Source: Desulfohalobiaceae bacterium
GTDB taxonomy: Bacteria; Desulfobacterota; Desulfovibrionia; Desulfovibrionales; Desulfothermaceae
Direction of reading: 5' to 3'
DNA length: 42,563 nucleotides
NCBI GenBank assembly: GCA_027013815.1
Contig: JALWFY010000091.1
Location: 1-42,563 of the forward strand
The translations under genes and the position numbers were made by a program. The notes under the pieces were generated by a model that was not told the DNA's origin, ran no database searches, and worked only from the letters and a program-made list of their open reading frames with translations. Positions 6,216-16,600 of the stretch are shown piece by piece (positions within the stretch are counted from its first letter, which is position 1; each line of letters starts with the position of its first letter).

Positions 6216-6608
6216 ATGTTTTTTCGAAAGACACTAAAAGGTGCTGCTCCTGAAAATATAACAAAGAATAGACGTCTCCTCTTAGCTAATGAAAGGACAT
6301 TTCTTGCATGGATGAGGACAGCCATTGGCATAATGGCATTTGGATTTGTTATTCAAAAATTTGAAAATCCTATTTTAAAAACTAACAGCTCACTTAAATG
6401 TCATTGTATATTTTATGCAGGTCTTTTTCTTGTGTTATTAGGCGTAATTGTGGCTATGCTTGCCACATATAGATTTATCAGAGTTCAAAAAGATATAGTT
6501 GAGGATGTCTTTAGACCCTCCTTTATCCCAGATATTATGATAGCCATCCTTTTGGGATCAATAGGACTCTTGATGGTTATATACCTTTTTACATCAGGCT
6601 ATGGTTAG
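6216..6608 (+). CDS. DUF202 (YidH-family) inner-membrane protein
   Basis: The 130-residue protein starts with a soluble stretch, then carries the DUF202 signature LLLANERTFLAWMRTAIGIM at about 25-44. Three hydrophobic membrane segments follow (about 38-55, 72-92 and 108-127), with RFIRVQKDI as a short loop after the second. Length and topology match the family. The function of DUF202 proteins is not established. There is no ribosome-binding site of note before ATG 6216. It stands alone, with the histidine kinase converging on it from the right. Confidence 0.8.
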   Translation: MFFRKTLKGAAPENITKNRRLLLANERTFLAWMRTAIGIMAFGFVIQKFENPILKTNSSLKCHCIFYAGLFLVLLGVIVAMLATYRFIRVQKDIVEDVFRPSFIPDIMIAILLGSIGLLMVIYLFTSGYG

Positions 6609-6625
6609 GTTAGTATATTTTTATA

Positions 6626-6650
6626 ACAAACTAAAGTTCTGAAAACTGCA
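6626..6650 (+). repeat. Dispersed intergenic repeat, copy A
   Basis: ACAAACTAAAGTTC followed by TGAAAACTGCA lies 18 bp after the DUF202 stop. It matches copy C (38670-38694, minus strand) at 23 of 25 bases and copy B (10732-10754) at 20 of 23. All three copies are intergenic. Confidence 0.6.
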
Positions 6651-6716
6651 TTTAGAAAAATTTTATTCCTTATTAAATTTGTCCTCAAAGGCCGAGATAA
6701 AGTCTTACCTATTCAA

Positions 6717-9230
6717 TCATCCCTTTATATATTTCAATACTACCTCAAATAACTTATCTAAGCTAAAAGGCTTTTTTAAAAAATCAATAGCCCCAATCTC
6801 TTCAGGATCTTGTGTCAAGATTTCCCTTCCATATCCACTGGATATTATTATTTTTAAATCTGGACATTCACCAAGTAGGGCCTTGACCCCCTGAACACCG
6901 CCCATACCAGGCATATCTAAATCCATCAATACCAAGTCAAATTTTTTCCCTTCTCTTAAATACATGAGGGCCTCTTCACTTGAACTTGCAGTAGAGACCT
7001 TTAATCCTTTCATAGAGAGCGCATCCTTAACAACGTCCCTAATAACTTCTTCATCGTCCACAACCAGGACGCTGCCACCAATTTCTTCCTGGTCTTGAAT
7101 TTGGTCTCTTTGCTCTTCTTTTTCATCTTTTTGTCTAAGACCTACAATGGGCAAAAACACATTAAATCCTGTCCCCACTCCAGGCTCGCTTTCACAGGTA
7201 ATATATCCTTTATGTGATTTAACTATCCCATATACAATTGAAAGCCCAAGTCCTGTTCCTTTGCTAGGTTCCTTAGTAGTATAAAATGGAGTAAATATCT
7301 TATCTATCTTGTCCTTTTCTATCCCACAACCATTGTCCTTTACCCACAAATGGGCAAAATGTGTGCCCTGTAAATCCAATATTTCTGGCAAGTCTGACCT
7401 TTTTTTCGGCACTACCCCTATTTCTATTATGCCCTGTTTGGTCTTACCTATGGCATCTGCTGCATTGTTTACTAGGTTTAAGATTATCTCTTCTAATTGG
7501 ATTCTATCGCCTAAGACTAATACTGGAGAGCTATGGTAATTGACTTTAATATCAATTCTCTTCCTTATTCCACCCCTCAATAATTCATTTGCTTCTTTGA
7601 TTACTTTATTTAAATCCACCTCTTCCATCTTTATATCTGTCTTTCTACTAAATGTAAGTAATCTATTTACAATTACTCCTGCACGATAAATTAGATCCTG
7701 GGTCTTTAAAAATAAACTTTCCTCATTTAATCTATCTTTATATTTTAGTAAAATAAGCTCTATATTGGACTTTATCCCCTGCAGGATATTGTTAAATTCA
7801 TGGGCAATACCACCTGCAAGTGTACCTAATGCCTCAAATTTTCTTGCTTGTCTGAGTTGTGATTCAAGCTCATCCTGTTCTGTTAGATCTAGTATTGAGA
7901 CAACAGAATCCTTTGTACCTGGTATGAGTTCTGAAGTAATAATAAGTTGTCTTATATTTCCTTGTATATCTACTGCCCTGCATCTCATCTTTTTTGAAGA
8001 TTGCTTTCCAAGCACTCTTTTTTCCTTATGAAATTTCCAGGCATCTTCAAAATCCTCTGGATATATAAAATCTTTTATGGACATTTTGCCTTCTATTTCA
8101 GATTTCTTATATCTAAATAGCTTTTCTGTTTCATGGTTTGTCATTAAAATAGTTCCCTTTTCACCAACTATTATAGTAGGAGTTCCTGTATTTTCAAAGA
8201 TTGTCTTATATCTTTTTTCACTTTCTCTCAGTCTCTTCTCATATTCAATCCTCTGTGTAATATCCCGTAGAATTGTCCTAAAACCAATTGTATTTCCCTG
8301 TTTATCTCTTATAGTTGATATCAAACTCTCAACCCATATAATCTTCCCATTCTTTTTATAAAACTTCCAATTATAATATTTTCCTACATGTTTTTTAGAA
8401 AAAAGATCTTTTATATCTTTTAGGATCGATTTTGTCTGTTCTTTATCAGTGAGTCTACTGAAATGTTCTTCAATTATTTCCTGTTTTTTATAACCAGTAA
8501 TCTTTAATAAACTTTCATTACAAAATTTTATTATTCCATTAATATCCACCTCAACGTATGCATCATCTATATTTTCAATAATAGACCTATACTTTTCTTC
8601 ACTCCTCTTTAGTTCTAACTCCCTTTCCTGTCTAATGGATATTTCATTGGTTAATCTTTTGTTTAAAGATTCTAATTCTTCTATATATTGTTTAAGCTCT
8701 TGATTTAATTTATTTACATAAGCATAGGTCTCATAACTTTCTATTAAATTTGCACATGAGAAAAATATTAAAGTCAACATATATAAAACATGTTCTGGGA
8801 ACTTGTCTCTTGACTGGTCACATATACCTATAAATATCCCCCTAACTCGCCTTGTAGTTGCAATTGGATGTATCAACAAAAAATTATCCCCATCAGTTGC
8901 CAAACTAAATTGGGGGCTATTATTTATTATGCAATGAGAAAGCAGACCAGTTTCAACTAGCTCTAGATATTCTATTTCAAATTTATCCCTCTTCCCTTCA
9001 GGAAAACAAAATGCTTGATAAAATGATCCATCTTCTTCATTTATTAGATAAAAGGATATACCCAAGAACTCATAGATACTAAGGATCTTCTTAGTTGTTT
9101 CATTCAAGATATCTGAGGGATGTCTTATATTGGTAATCCTTGTATCAAAGGAAATGAGCTCAGTTGCATCTCTTAATAAATTCAGCTCTGTTTGTTTATC
9201 AATCTTTTGTATTTTATGAAAATTAGACAT
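6717..9230 (-). CDS. Soluble hybrid sensor histidine kinase (GAF-like, 2 PAS, HisKA, HATPase, REC)
   Basis: Of 837 residues, about 1-175 form a GAF-like sensor region, followed by a coiled coil (about 175-215). PAS 1 (about 220-335) ends in FRTILRDITQRIEYE, and PAS 2 spans about 340-460. The HisKA phosphoacceptor segment is LGTLAGGIAHEFNNILQGI, with the histidine in AHEFNN. A HATPase_c domain follows (NAADAIG N-box, DNGCGIE, GTGLGLSIVYGIVKSHKG). The C-terminal receiver (about 720-835) has VVDDEE, the phosphoacceptor aspartate in LVLMDLDMPGM, and KKPF. No membrane segments are seen, so it is cytoplasmic. I prefer ATG 9230 (MSNFHKIQK), preceded by GGTGA, over the TTG at 9242. It directly follows the HDOD gene, so the two are probably co-transcribed. 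Confidence 0.9.
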   Translation of the reverse strand: MSNFHKIQKIDKQTELNLLRDATELISFDTRITNIRHPSDILNETTKKILSIYEFLGISFYLINEEDGSFYQAFCFPEGKRDKFEIEYLELVETGLLSHCIINNSPQFSLATDGDNFLLIHPIATTRRVRGIFIGICDQSRDKFPEHVLYMLTLIFFSCANLIESYETYAYVNKLNQELKQYIEELESLNKRLTNEISIRQERELELKRSEEKYRSIIENIDDAYVEVDINGIIKFCNESLLKITGYKKQEIIEEHFSRLTDKEQTKSILKDIKDLFSKKHVGKYYNWKFYKKNGKIIWVESLISTIRDKQGNTIGFRTILRDITQRIEYEKRLRESEKRYKTIFENTGTPTIIVGEKGTILMTNHETEKLFRYKKSEIEGKMSIKDFIYPEDFEDAWKFHKEKRVLGKQSSKKMRCRAVDIQGNIRQLIITSELIPGTKDSVVSILDLTEQDELESQLRQARKFEALGTLAGGIAHEFNNILQGIKSNIELILLKYKDRLNEESLFLKTQDLIYRAGVIVNRLLTFSRKTDIKMEEVDLNKVIKEANELLRGGIRKRIDIKVNYHSSPVLVLGDRIQLEEIILNLVNNAADAIGKTKQGIIEIGVVPKKRSDLPEILDLQGTHFAHLWVKDNGCGIEKDKIDKIFTPFYTTKEPSKGTGLGLSIVYGIVKSHKGYITCESEPGVGTGFNVFLPIVGLRQKDEKEEQRDQIQDQEEIGGSVLVVDDEEVIRDVVKDALSMKGLKVSTASSSEEALMYLREGKKFDLVLMDLDMPGMGGVQGVKALLGECPDLKIIISSGYGREILTQDPEEIGAIDFLKKPFSLDKLFEVVLKYIKG

Positions 9231-9242
9231 AAATTCACCCAA

Positions 9243-10463
9243 TTACAAAAATATCTTTTCAAGCATTTTTATTTGTTTAAAAAAAGTAGTTGCAACTATA
9301 TCATAACAACTGGGATCAATTCCTGAAATTTCTACCACGTCTTTAGATAAATATGGGATAAATATATTTCCCCCAAAACCATAAAAACTCACCTGGGCCA
9401 GTATGTCACTAATATATAAAATGGCAGCATCTTCTGACATATCGCTTTTTTCAGGATCGTGGTGTGTTTTTATCATTTCTGTCAAAGAGGATGGGAAGTA
9501 CCATTTTTCTGACAAAATTGCACCTATATCTCCGTGGTCAAATCCAAGTATCCTTTTCTCAGCCTCATGGAGACACACCTTTTCATCCTTTGCACAAAGC
9601 ATAATATTTAAATAAATACCTGGCATTGCAACTAACATAACTAACTTTCCAATGTCATGTAAAAGCCCTGCAACAAAAAATTTCTCAGTAACCATACCAA
9701 CTCTGTGAGAGGACAGGAGCGAAGCCATGAGACCAACAGCAATAGAATGCTTCCAAAACTGTTTCATGTCCATTATTTCCACAGGAATCTTCTTAAAACC
9801 CTCAATTATGATAACTCCCTTTGCCAATAACTTTAAGTGGTCTATGCCTAAAATGGATATTGCCCTTGATACTGTTTGCACCTTAGATATTAGTCCTAGG
9901 TGGGGACTATTTGCGATCCTTAATAGCTTTGCAGTCAAGGAAGGGTCTTTGCTTACAACCTCACCAATATTGGCAGCAGAAGCATTTGGATCATTTAACA
10001 CATCCATCATCTTCTGATATATACTTGGCAGAGAACACAACTCTTTTTGAGAATCCACTAATTTTTCTGGAGAAATCTTTAGGCGGGGCGGAAGTATAAC
10101 TTTTTTCCCGGTATCTGTCTTTTTTAAGATATCTAATGGCAGGTTGATTGTTTTCAAATGTTTGGGCACTAACTTAGTGGCTATAAAATATAAATCCTTC
10201 ATTGGAGACAGTTTTGTACTATTAGGCGGGAAACATTTGATAAATCTGTCCTGTTTCTCATTACCTTGCTTTTTTTCTATTTTTTTTTCCTCTTTAGGAT
10301 TTTCCTCAACAAATACCCGTGAGACCCCCCAGGTCTTTAACACTAATATATGTTTTTGTGTAAGAATAGTCCCTTTTTTAAATAAAAACCTTCCATTAGA
10401 AGCCCGTACATCCTCTGACAATATATCCCCTACTACAACCTCAGTGATTTTCTTTTGAGGCAA
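9243..10463 (-). CDS. HDOD-domain signalling protein
   Basis: The N-terminal part (PQKKITEVVVGDILSEDVRA, then FLFKKGTILTQKHILVLKTW) is the small domain often placed before HD-GYP/HDOD modules. The HDOD domain starts at about residue 145: LPSIYQKMMDVLNDPNASAA, KDPSLTAKLLRIANS, VSRAISILGIDHL, then LLHDIGKL. I choose TTG 10463 because GGGGGAGGAG ends 5 bases upstream; the frame is open to 10481, but that start lies inside the ribosome-binding site. The 406-residue protein is cytoplasmic with no output enzyme. Its stop is 12 bases before the kinase ATG, which makes it the likely partner of that kinase. HDOD proteins commonly work in signalling of motility, biofilm or stress responses. Confidence 0.85.
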   Translation of the reverse strand: MPQKKITEVVVGDILSEDVRASNGRFLFKKGTILTQKHILVLKTWGVSRVFVEENPKEEKKIEKKQGNEKQDRFIKCFPPNSTKLSPMKDLYFIATKLVPKHLKTINLPLDILKKTDTGKKVILPPRLKISPEKLVDSQKELCSLPSIYQKMMDVLNDPNASAANIGEVVSKDPSLTAKLLRIANSPHLGLISKVQTVSRAISILGIDHLKLLAKGVIIIEGFKKIPVEIMDMKQFWKHSIAVGLMASLLSSHRVGMVTEKFFVAGLLHDIGKLVMLVAMPGIYLNIMLCAKDEKVCLHEAEKRILGFDHGDIGAILSEKWYFPSSLTEMIKTHHDPEKSDMSEDAAILYISDILAQVSFYGFGGNIFIPYLSKDVVEISGIDPSCYDIVATTFFKQIKMLEKIFL

Positions 10464-10644
10464 ACTCAGCTCCTCCCCCAACTAAAAAAATGATTCTCAA
10501 TGTTAATAAATTTCCCTTGTTTATTCAAGTAATTATTTTAAAAATCATGTTTACCCCCTTTCTTTAGATAAGAATGCCCTGTCCCAAAGGAGAGGGAAGA
10601 TGATTTTGTGAATGAATTTGATTATAAAAATTAATAAATATTAG

Positions 10645-10673
10645 TTGACAAACAAAAAAACTCTCAATATTTA
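10645..10673 (+). promoter_or_regulatory. Promoter-like sequence without a close gene
   Basis: TTGACA (10645-10650) and TATTTA (10668-10673) are 17 bp apart. The next coding start is 350 bp away, past a terminator-like hairpin at 10858-10883, so a short non-coding transcript of about 200 nt is conceivable. The surrounding TTAGTTGACAAAC recurs at 34231-34241 before the iron operon. Confidence 0.3.
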
Positions 10674-10731
10674 TAATTGACCATATAAACAAATAATCAC
10701 TCTCACATAGGCTTAATCCTAAAAAAATATT

Positions 10732-10754
10732 AAACTGAAGTTCCGAAAATTGCA
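10732..10754 (+). repeat. Dispersed intergenic repeat, copy B
   Basis: AAACTGAAGTTC then CGAAAATTGCA matches copy A (6628-6650) at 20 of 23 positions. It lies directly upstream of a heptamer tandem repeat. Confidence 0.5.
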
Positions 10755-10773
10755 GGTTGATATGAAAGGTGGC

Positions 10774-10808
10774 ATAAGGCTAAAGGCAGAAGGCTGAAGT
10801 ATGAAGGC
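10774..10808 (+). repeat. Five tandem heptanucleotide repeats
   Basis: Consecutive 7-mers read ATAAGGC, TAAAGGC, AGAAGGC, TGAAGTA, TGAAGGC. Four of the five end in AAGGC or AAAGGC-type GGC. Short tandem heptamers of this kind occur in intergenic DNA of many bacteria and vary between strains. No coding frame explains the period of seven. Confidence 0.6.
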
Positions 10809-10857
10809 TAATTTTTATTCAGAATTCATAATTTAAAAAATGACTTAGGATTTAGAA

Positions 10858-10883
10858 AAAACGTAAATTTTTTTCACGTTTTT
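10858..10883. terminator. A/T-flanked hairpin, possible bidirectional terminator
   Basis: AAAAACGT (10858-10865) and ACGTTTTT (10876-10883) are perfect complements around a 10-base loop. The right arm ends in a T run and the left arm gives the same on the other strand. The stem is weak (A/T-rich), so termination is only a possibility. Confidence 0.3.
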
Positions 10884-10959
10884 GAAATAAAAAGCTTTAA
10901 TAATTAATTAAGCATTTAGTCTATATTGTTCTAAGTCAATGAAGCAACCATTAGAATAT

Positions 10960-10980
10960 TTAATCTTAGAATTAGATTAA
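10960..10980. promoter_or_regulatory. Operator-like inverted repeat before the tolC-like gene
   Basis: Arms TTAATCT (10960-10966) and AGATTAA (10974-10980) pair perfectly around 7 bases, about 40 bp upstream of ATG 11021. It is a plausible repressor site for the efflux operon. No TetR/MarR gene is adjacent. Confidence 0.35.
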
Positions 10981-11020
10981 TTGTTAACGTATAAAGTCAA
11001 TTTAAATATTTGGAGCAAGC

Positions 11021-12412
11021 ATGAAAAAACTCTACTTTAAAAGGTTTTTTCTTATAACAATTGGTATACTGTCTCTTTATAACCCATCTCTTTCAATAGC
11101 TCAAAAGAACTATAATAATAACAGCATATTAGAGGTCTCAAGTATAGAAGATTGTATTGATATTGCCTTAAGACATAGCCCTATATTTCTTCAAAAAAAC
11201 CTTGAAATAAAGGCTGAAGACAAAAATATATCTATAACCAGGTCTAATTTTTTCCCTCACATAGATCTAAATGGATCATATTTGAGATCAGAATACCCAG
11301 ATAGGATAATCCCCCCTCAAGAAAACAATCAACCAGGAATATTTAATAAGGATATATTTAACGGTGGAATTGAGCTAACCCTTCCTATATTTTTAGGAGG
11401 CAAAAGATTCTATAATTACAGCACTGCAAAACTCTTAAAAGACGTGGCCGTCAACATAAGGTTTATGACTAAGCAAGAACTTATATTTAATATTGTGAGT
11501 ACTTATCTAAAGATCATAGAAACCAAAAAGGCAATTAGGGCAGTAGACGCAAATATCAAACTTTTGTCAAAAGAATTAAAGGATATTGATTTAAAGCTAA
11601 AGGTAGGAAAGGTTGCACAAATAGATCGCCTCAAGGTAATAGTTCCAATCTCAAACCAAAAGGCAAAGAAAAAGGAACTTGAACAAGATATCTTGGTATT
11701 AGATGAGATACTAAAAAAATTAATGGGTATAGACAAAGACATTAAAATAAGTCCAGATCCCAATGAAAAAATAGAATTTAATTTATATGACCAATGGACT
11801 CAGATTGAAAAATTAATCACTGTGGCGAAAAAAAACAGGCCTGAATTCTTGGCTGCAAAAAAACAAGTTAAAATAGCTAGATTAAACCTAAAGACACAAC
11901 AGGCCCAATTACTTCCATCTCTAAACCTCAAATCAAGTTATAACATAAGATCAGGTTCTCCCTATTCCCAGGATGGTCCAAAGGGATCAATTGATCACCT
12001 AGACTACTGGCAAGCATCTCTAAACCTTCAAATCCCCATATTTCACGGTGGTGCTATTTTAAATAATATATCAAAGGCCAAGATAAAATTATCTATTGCT
12101 AAACAACATTTAAGAGACATTGAACTTTCCATCAAAAAAGATATAACCCAGGCAATATCAGATATTACATCCTCTAAATATCTTTTAGTAACTGCAAATC
12201 AAAACAGAAAACTTGCAATGGAAGTTCTCAGAATTGAAAAATTAAAATACAGAATGGGCAAAAATACTATAAACGATGTATTGGATGCACATGCAAATTG
12301 GCTTAATGCAGAGCTAAATTATATAAAATACTCTTTTAAGTACAATATATCAAAGCTTAATCTTTATAAAGCAATAGGATATAATCTGGAAAATATACTG
12401 AAAAATAAGTGA
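11021..12412 (+). CDS. TolC-family outer-membrane efflux protein
   Basis: This 463-residue protein has a basic N-terminus and hydrophobic core (FFLITIGILSLYNPSL) ending near SIAQ, a likely Sec signal peptide. It then has the two OEP repeats of the TolC family: long helical stretches with ALRHSPIFLQKNLEIKAED, and in the second half AKKNRPEFLAAKKQVKIARL. Both share the S/NFFPHIDLNGSY and QLLPSLNLKSSY strand pattern. It forms the outer-membrane channel of the tripartite pump whose other two genes follow. GGAG at 11012-11015 precedes ATG 11021. Length is normal. The stop is 9 bp before the adaptor gene. Confidence 0.9.
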   Translation: MKKLYFKRFFLITIGILSLYNPSLSIAQKNYNNNSILEVSSIEDCIDIALRHSPIFLQKNLEIKAEDKNISITRSNFFPHIDLNGSYLRSEYPDRIIPPQENNQPGIFNKDIFNGGIELTLPIFLGGKRFYNYSTAKLLKDVAVNIRFMTKQELIFNIVSTYLKIIETKKAIRAVDANIKLLSKELKDIDLKLKVGKVAQIDRLKVIVPISNQKAKKKELEQDILVLDEILKKLMGIDKDIKISPDPNEKIEFNLYDQWTQIEKLITVAKKNRPEFLAAKKQVKIARLNLKTQQAQLLPSLNLKSSYNIRSGSPYSQDGPKGSIDHLDYWQASLNLQIPIFHGGAILNNISKAKIKLSIAKQHLRDIELSIKKDITQAISDITSSKYLLVTANQNRKLAMEVLRIEKLKYRMGKNTINDVLDAHANWLNAELNYIKYSFKYNISKLNLYKAIGYNLENILKNK

Positions 12413-12421
12413 GGTCTTATT

Positions 12422-13612
12422 ATGGGAAAAATAAATAAAAGGATATTATTATTTGTTAGTTTATTTATTGTTGTACTTATATTATTATTTTTTGTCATAA
12501 GGGCAAAAAAAAGATTAGCATCTGCCCCTGTATATAATATACGCCCTGTACCTGTTAAGGTAATAAAATTAAAAAAACAGAACATATCTCTTACTATTCA
12601 TTATTTAGCAAGATTAGAATCAGACCTAACTTCTTTAATACGTCCAAAAATAACTGCGCAAATAATAGAAAATTATAAGGATGAAGGAGATTATGTAAAA
12701 AAGGGCGATTTATTATGCAAATTATATGACAAAGATATTTTGGATAAGATAAATGAAATAAATTCACAAATAAATAGTATGAAGTCTAAAATAAATGCAA
12801 CTAAAGCAGAGCTTTTAGGTGCAAAAAGTGAATATGAATATATAAAAAAGGAATATATAAGGACTAAGAAATTATATGAAGGAAACGCCACTAGTAGGTC
12901 CTCCTTAGATGCAATAATTGCACAATATGAGATCAATAAACAAAGAGTGGCAAATATCAAACAAACCATTAGATCGTTAGAGAGCTCATTAAAAGGGTTG
13001 TATGCAATCCTCTCTCAAACAAAGGTCCTTCTCTCTTATACAGAAATAAGGGCCCCATACAATGGTATTATATCTGAAAGACTCCAGGATGTTGGTGATA
13101 TGGCAAATCCAGCAACTCCCATATATAAGATGTATTCACCCCAAAAAGCAAAACTTACATTTTCAGTGGTTCAAGAGGATATAGGGAAGGTAAAGCCTGG
13201 GATGGAGATAAAAATAGACTGGCCCAAAAAAAAGAAAAATCTACCAAAAACAGCTAAGATTACAAAGATCTATCCATCCTTAATATCAGGGAAAAGCACC
13301 ATAGCAGAATCATATTTAGGGGAAATTCCAACTAACATCAAGATAGGGAGTTTTATTCCCATAGATGTAGTGATCAAAAGGGCAAAGGGTCTATGTGTAC
13401 CTACAAGTGCCATAGTGTCCACAAAGGGTTCAAAGGCAATATATGTGGTCAAGAAGTCAAGATTGATCCTTAAAAAGGTTGGAATAAGGTTAATGACCCC
13501 AGAGTATACAATTATTTATGGAGATGTTGACGTAGGAGATATGGTAGTAGTTGGTGATTATCTAAAATGGACAGAATTGGCACCAGGAATGAAAGTGGAG
13601 GCTTTCCTATGA
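12422..13612 (+). CDS. RND periplasmic adaptor (membrane fusion protein, HlyD/AcrA family)
   Basis: Of 396 residues, 7-25 are a single N-terminal membrane anchor (ILLFVSLFIVVLILLFFVI). A lipoyl half-motif follows (ARLESDLTSLIRPKITAQI, DEGDYVKKGDLLCKL), then a long coiled-coil hairpin (about 100-195). The second lipoyl half (YTEIRAPYNGIISERLQDVG) and the beta-barrel and membrane-proximal domains with PTSAIV complete the usual order. There is no lipobox cysteine, so it is anchored by the helix. The TGA stop overlaps the RND ATG (ATGA 13609-13612), showing translational coupling. It links the inner-membrane pump to the TolC-like channel. Confidence 0.9.
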   Translation: MGKINKRILLFVSLFIVVLILLFFVIRAKKRLASAPVYNIRPVPVKVIKLKKQNISLTIHYLARLESDLTSLIRPKITAQIIENYKDEGDYVKKGDLLCKLYDKDILDKINEINSQINSMKSKINATKAELLGAKSEYEYIKKEYIRTKKLYEGNATSRSSLDAIIAQYEINKQRVANIKQTIRSLESSLKGLYAILSQTKVLLSYTEIRAPYNGIISERLQDVGDMANPATPIYKMYSPQKAKLTFSVVQEDIGKVKPGMEIKIDWPKKKKNLPKTAKITKIYPSLISGKSTIAESYLGEIPTNIKIGSFIPIDVVIKRAKGLCVPTSAIVSTKGSKAIYVVKKSRLILKKVGIRLMTPEYTIIYGDVDVGDMVVVGDYLKWTELAPGMKVEAFL

Positions 13613-16600
13613 AACCACATGAATTTGCATTAAAACACCCTTGGGCAGTCCTAGTTGTCTCTCTGCTCATAACCATTATGGGTCTTCGGGCGTTTTTTAC
13701 CATGCCCACTGAATATTTTCCAGATACCCACCGTCCCCAAGTAGCGGTTATCACAGTAGAACCAGGGGCGTCTTCTGAGGATATTAGTCACAGGATCACC
13801 CAGGTTATAGAAAAAGAGCTTTATTCAATAGATAAGGTAAGAAAGATCACTTCTTCTTCAAGGGATGAAGTGTCTGCAATCAGCGTGGAATTTGAATACA
13901 CAAAGCCAATTGCCCAGGCAGTGGTAGATGTGACAAATGCTATATCCAGGATCAGGGCAGAGTTGCCAGCAGACATTTTAGAGCCAAGGATATATAAGAT
14001 TACAGATGCAACTAGACCAGTCTTGACCCTAGCGTTAAGCCCTAAAAAGGGGGCAAACATCGATCTTACCCACATTAGATTACTAGCTGAAAACCAGATA
14101 CAGGACTTTTTATTAAACATACCTGGGGTATCTGATATAGACATATTTGGTGGCCATGAGCCAGAGATATCCATAAACCTGGATAAGGACAAATTGGATG
14201 GATATAATCTAACTTATTTAGATGTATTATCTGCTATTAAAAAACAAAATATAACTACTCCTGCGGGACCTATTTACACAAAAGAACAGGAAATTTTATT
14301 AAAGACCCAGGGGGAATTTAGGACCATAAATGACCTTAAAAATCTAGTAATAGCCAAAAAAAACGGGGCAGACATACTCTTAAAGGACGTAGCAAGTGTA
14401 AAATTTTCTCACAAGGACCTATATAGCCTATACCATGGGAATTTCCATCCTGCTATTGCCATCAATATACTAAGACCAGATAAGGGAAGTGTTATTTATG
14501 CAATAAAAAACGTAAAAAAACTCTTGCCTGAGATGAGAAAAAAATGGCCACAGATCAAGTTTGAAATAACAGATGATCAGGAGCCTCTAATTGACAGAAA
14601 CACCTCTGGGATGAGGTCTTCCCTTTATATGGCCATTATCCTCACTGTTATAATTATATTTTTATTTTTGGCAGATGTGCGGGCATCTGCCATTGCCTTA
14701 GTTAGTATTCCCCTATCTTTTTTATTTGGAGTAACACTACTTAGCCTTACAAAATATACTATAAATATTGTCACCTTATCAGGCCTTATCATTGCAACTG
14801 GGATGGTGGTAGATGCCACTGTGGTTGTAGTGGAAAACATAAATAGATATAAAAGGGATTATAAGGGAGACGATATTACATTAATAAAAGATGCTGTATC
14901 AGAGATATTACTCTCTATTATAGCAGGGATGCTCACAACTGTGGTAATGATAATACCTATTATGTTTGCTGGAGGATATGTTGAAAAGGTACTCAGACAA
15001 TTTACCTTAGTACTAGCCCTCTCCCTAGTTGGATCTCTACTTGCAGCAGTGTTTGTGGTACCACCACTTGCCCTAAAATTTAGTCCTAACAAGGACAAGG
15101 GAAAAAATATTTTAGAGAAATCAGTGGGGTGGTTTGGAAGACTTATTGATAAGATAGCTGATGGATATGTGGCCCTGTTGAAGATATGTCTTAGGCATAG
15201 ACTAATTACTATGGTGTTGGTAATAATATGCTTTATTGCCAGTATTAAAATTACCCTTCCAATTATTGGAAGGGAACTCATGCCACCAATGGACACTGGG
15301 ATCATGAAGATATTTTTTGAAATACCGCCAAGGGCACGTATATCCCAGATGGAAAAAACCTTAAACCAGGTAGAGGAGGTAATTAAGAGCGAGAAGGGGG
15401 TAATTTCTGTGTCTTCTGTTGTTGGTTCTGAACCAGGTGAAATATCATTTGGTGCAGGGGGACAGACCAAACAACAGGCAATAATTACAGTAAATTTAAT
15501 AACAAGGGACAAAAGGAAAAAAACTATCTGGGAAATAGAAGACGATATACGGGCCAAACTTGCAAAAATACCAGGAATTAGGACATACCAGGTGTATGAA
15601 TTTGGTGCCACGCCAATGGCCACTTCTAGGGCCCCTATTGACTTAGTCATATATGGTAATTCCCCTAAAAGACTATTTGCAATTGCAAATAAGATCCAAA
15701 AGAGAATGTATGGAGTAAAGGGATTATACGATTTTCATAAGAGTTGGTGGTTAGACAAACCTGAATTTCGTGTACTAGTAAACCAAAGGATGGCCAAATA
15801 TTATGGCATAACCCCTGAAGATGTTGCCAGTCAGCTCAATGTCCAGGTAGGAGGTGTAATTCCTGGCAAGTTCAGATTAAAAGACTTTCTAGATGTGCCA
15901 ATACGAGTGTCTCTAAAGGATTCCTCCATTAAAGACAAAAACGACTTATTGAACTTGACCATCTATACGCCTAAGGGAAAGATCCCTCTAAAGGCCCTGG
16001 CCCAGGTTAAGTTAAAGGACGTACAAACTGTAATAACCAGGGAAAACTTACAAAATACAATTGATTTAACAGGATACAACAGGATATACAGACTCACCCA
16101 GGTAATGGACCAAATGGGTAAAAGGCTAAAGGGATTAAGGCTCCCAGAAGGTTATGGGATCAAGCTATCTGGGACTGTGGCAGATATGAAAGATTCCATG
16201 CCAAGGGTGATGAAGGCAGTCTTTTTGGGCTTTGTATTACTTATTGTCCTTCTCACAGGTACATTTGAATCCTTTGCTCTCCCCTTACCTATATTAATTG
16301 CAATTCCCCTTGCCATAATTGGCTCCCTGTGGGGACTTTTGATTTATCAAAAACCCATGTGCATGCCCGCCATGATGGGCATACTCCTACTTGCTGGTAT
16401 TGTAATAAACAACTCAATATTCTTAATCGACTTTATCAAACAAGCCCGGTCAAAGGGGATGGAGAGAAATGAAGCCCTTATTAATTCTGTACGACTGAGG
16501 CTAAGACCTGTGCTCATGACCACTATATCTACCTTTGTGGGGATGTTACCAATTATATATGAAACTGCAATTGGGCTTGAGAGGATGTCACCCCTTGGAA

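Larger units (their letters stand above)
10482..11020. other. Intergenic region with repeats, a promoter-like pair and inverted repeats, no gene
   Basis: I see no supported ORF here. In order it holds a promoter-like TTGACA/TATTTA pair (10645-10673), dispersed repeat copy B (10732-10754), five tandem heptamers (10774-10808), a T-flanked hairpin (10858-10883) and an operator-like inverted repeat (10960-10980) before the tolC-like gene. Each is listed separately. Confidence 0.6.

Noticed and set aside
13821-15650. Long minus-strand open frames inside the RND gene
   Set aside because: They are shadows of the strongly coding RND frame and have no ribosome-binding site or domain.
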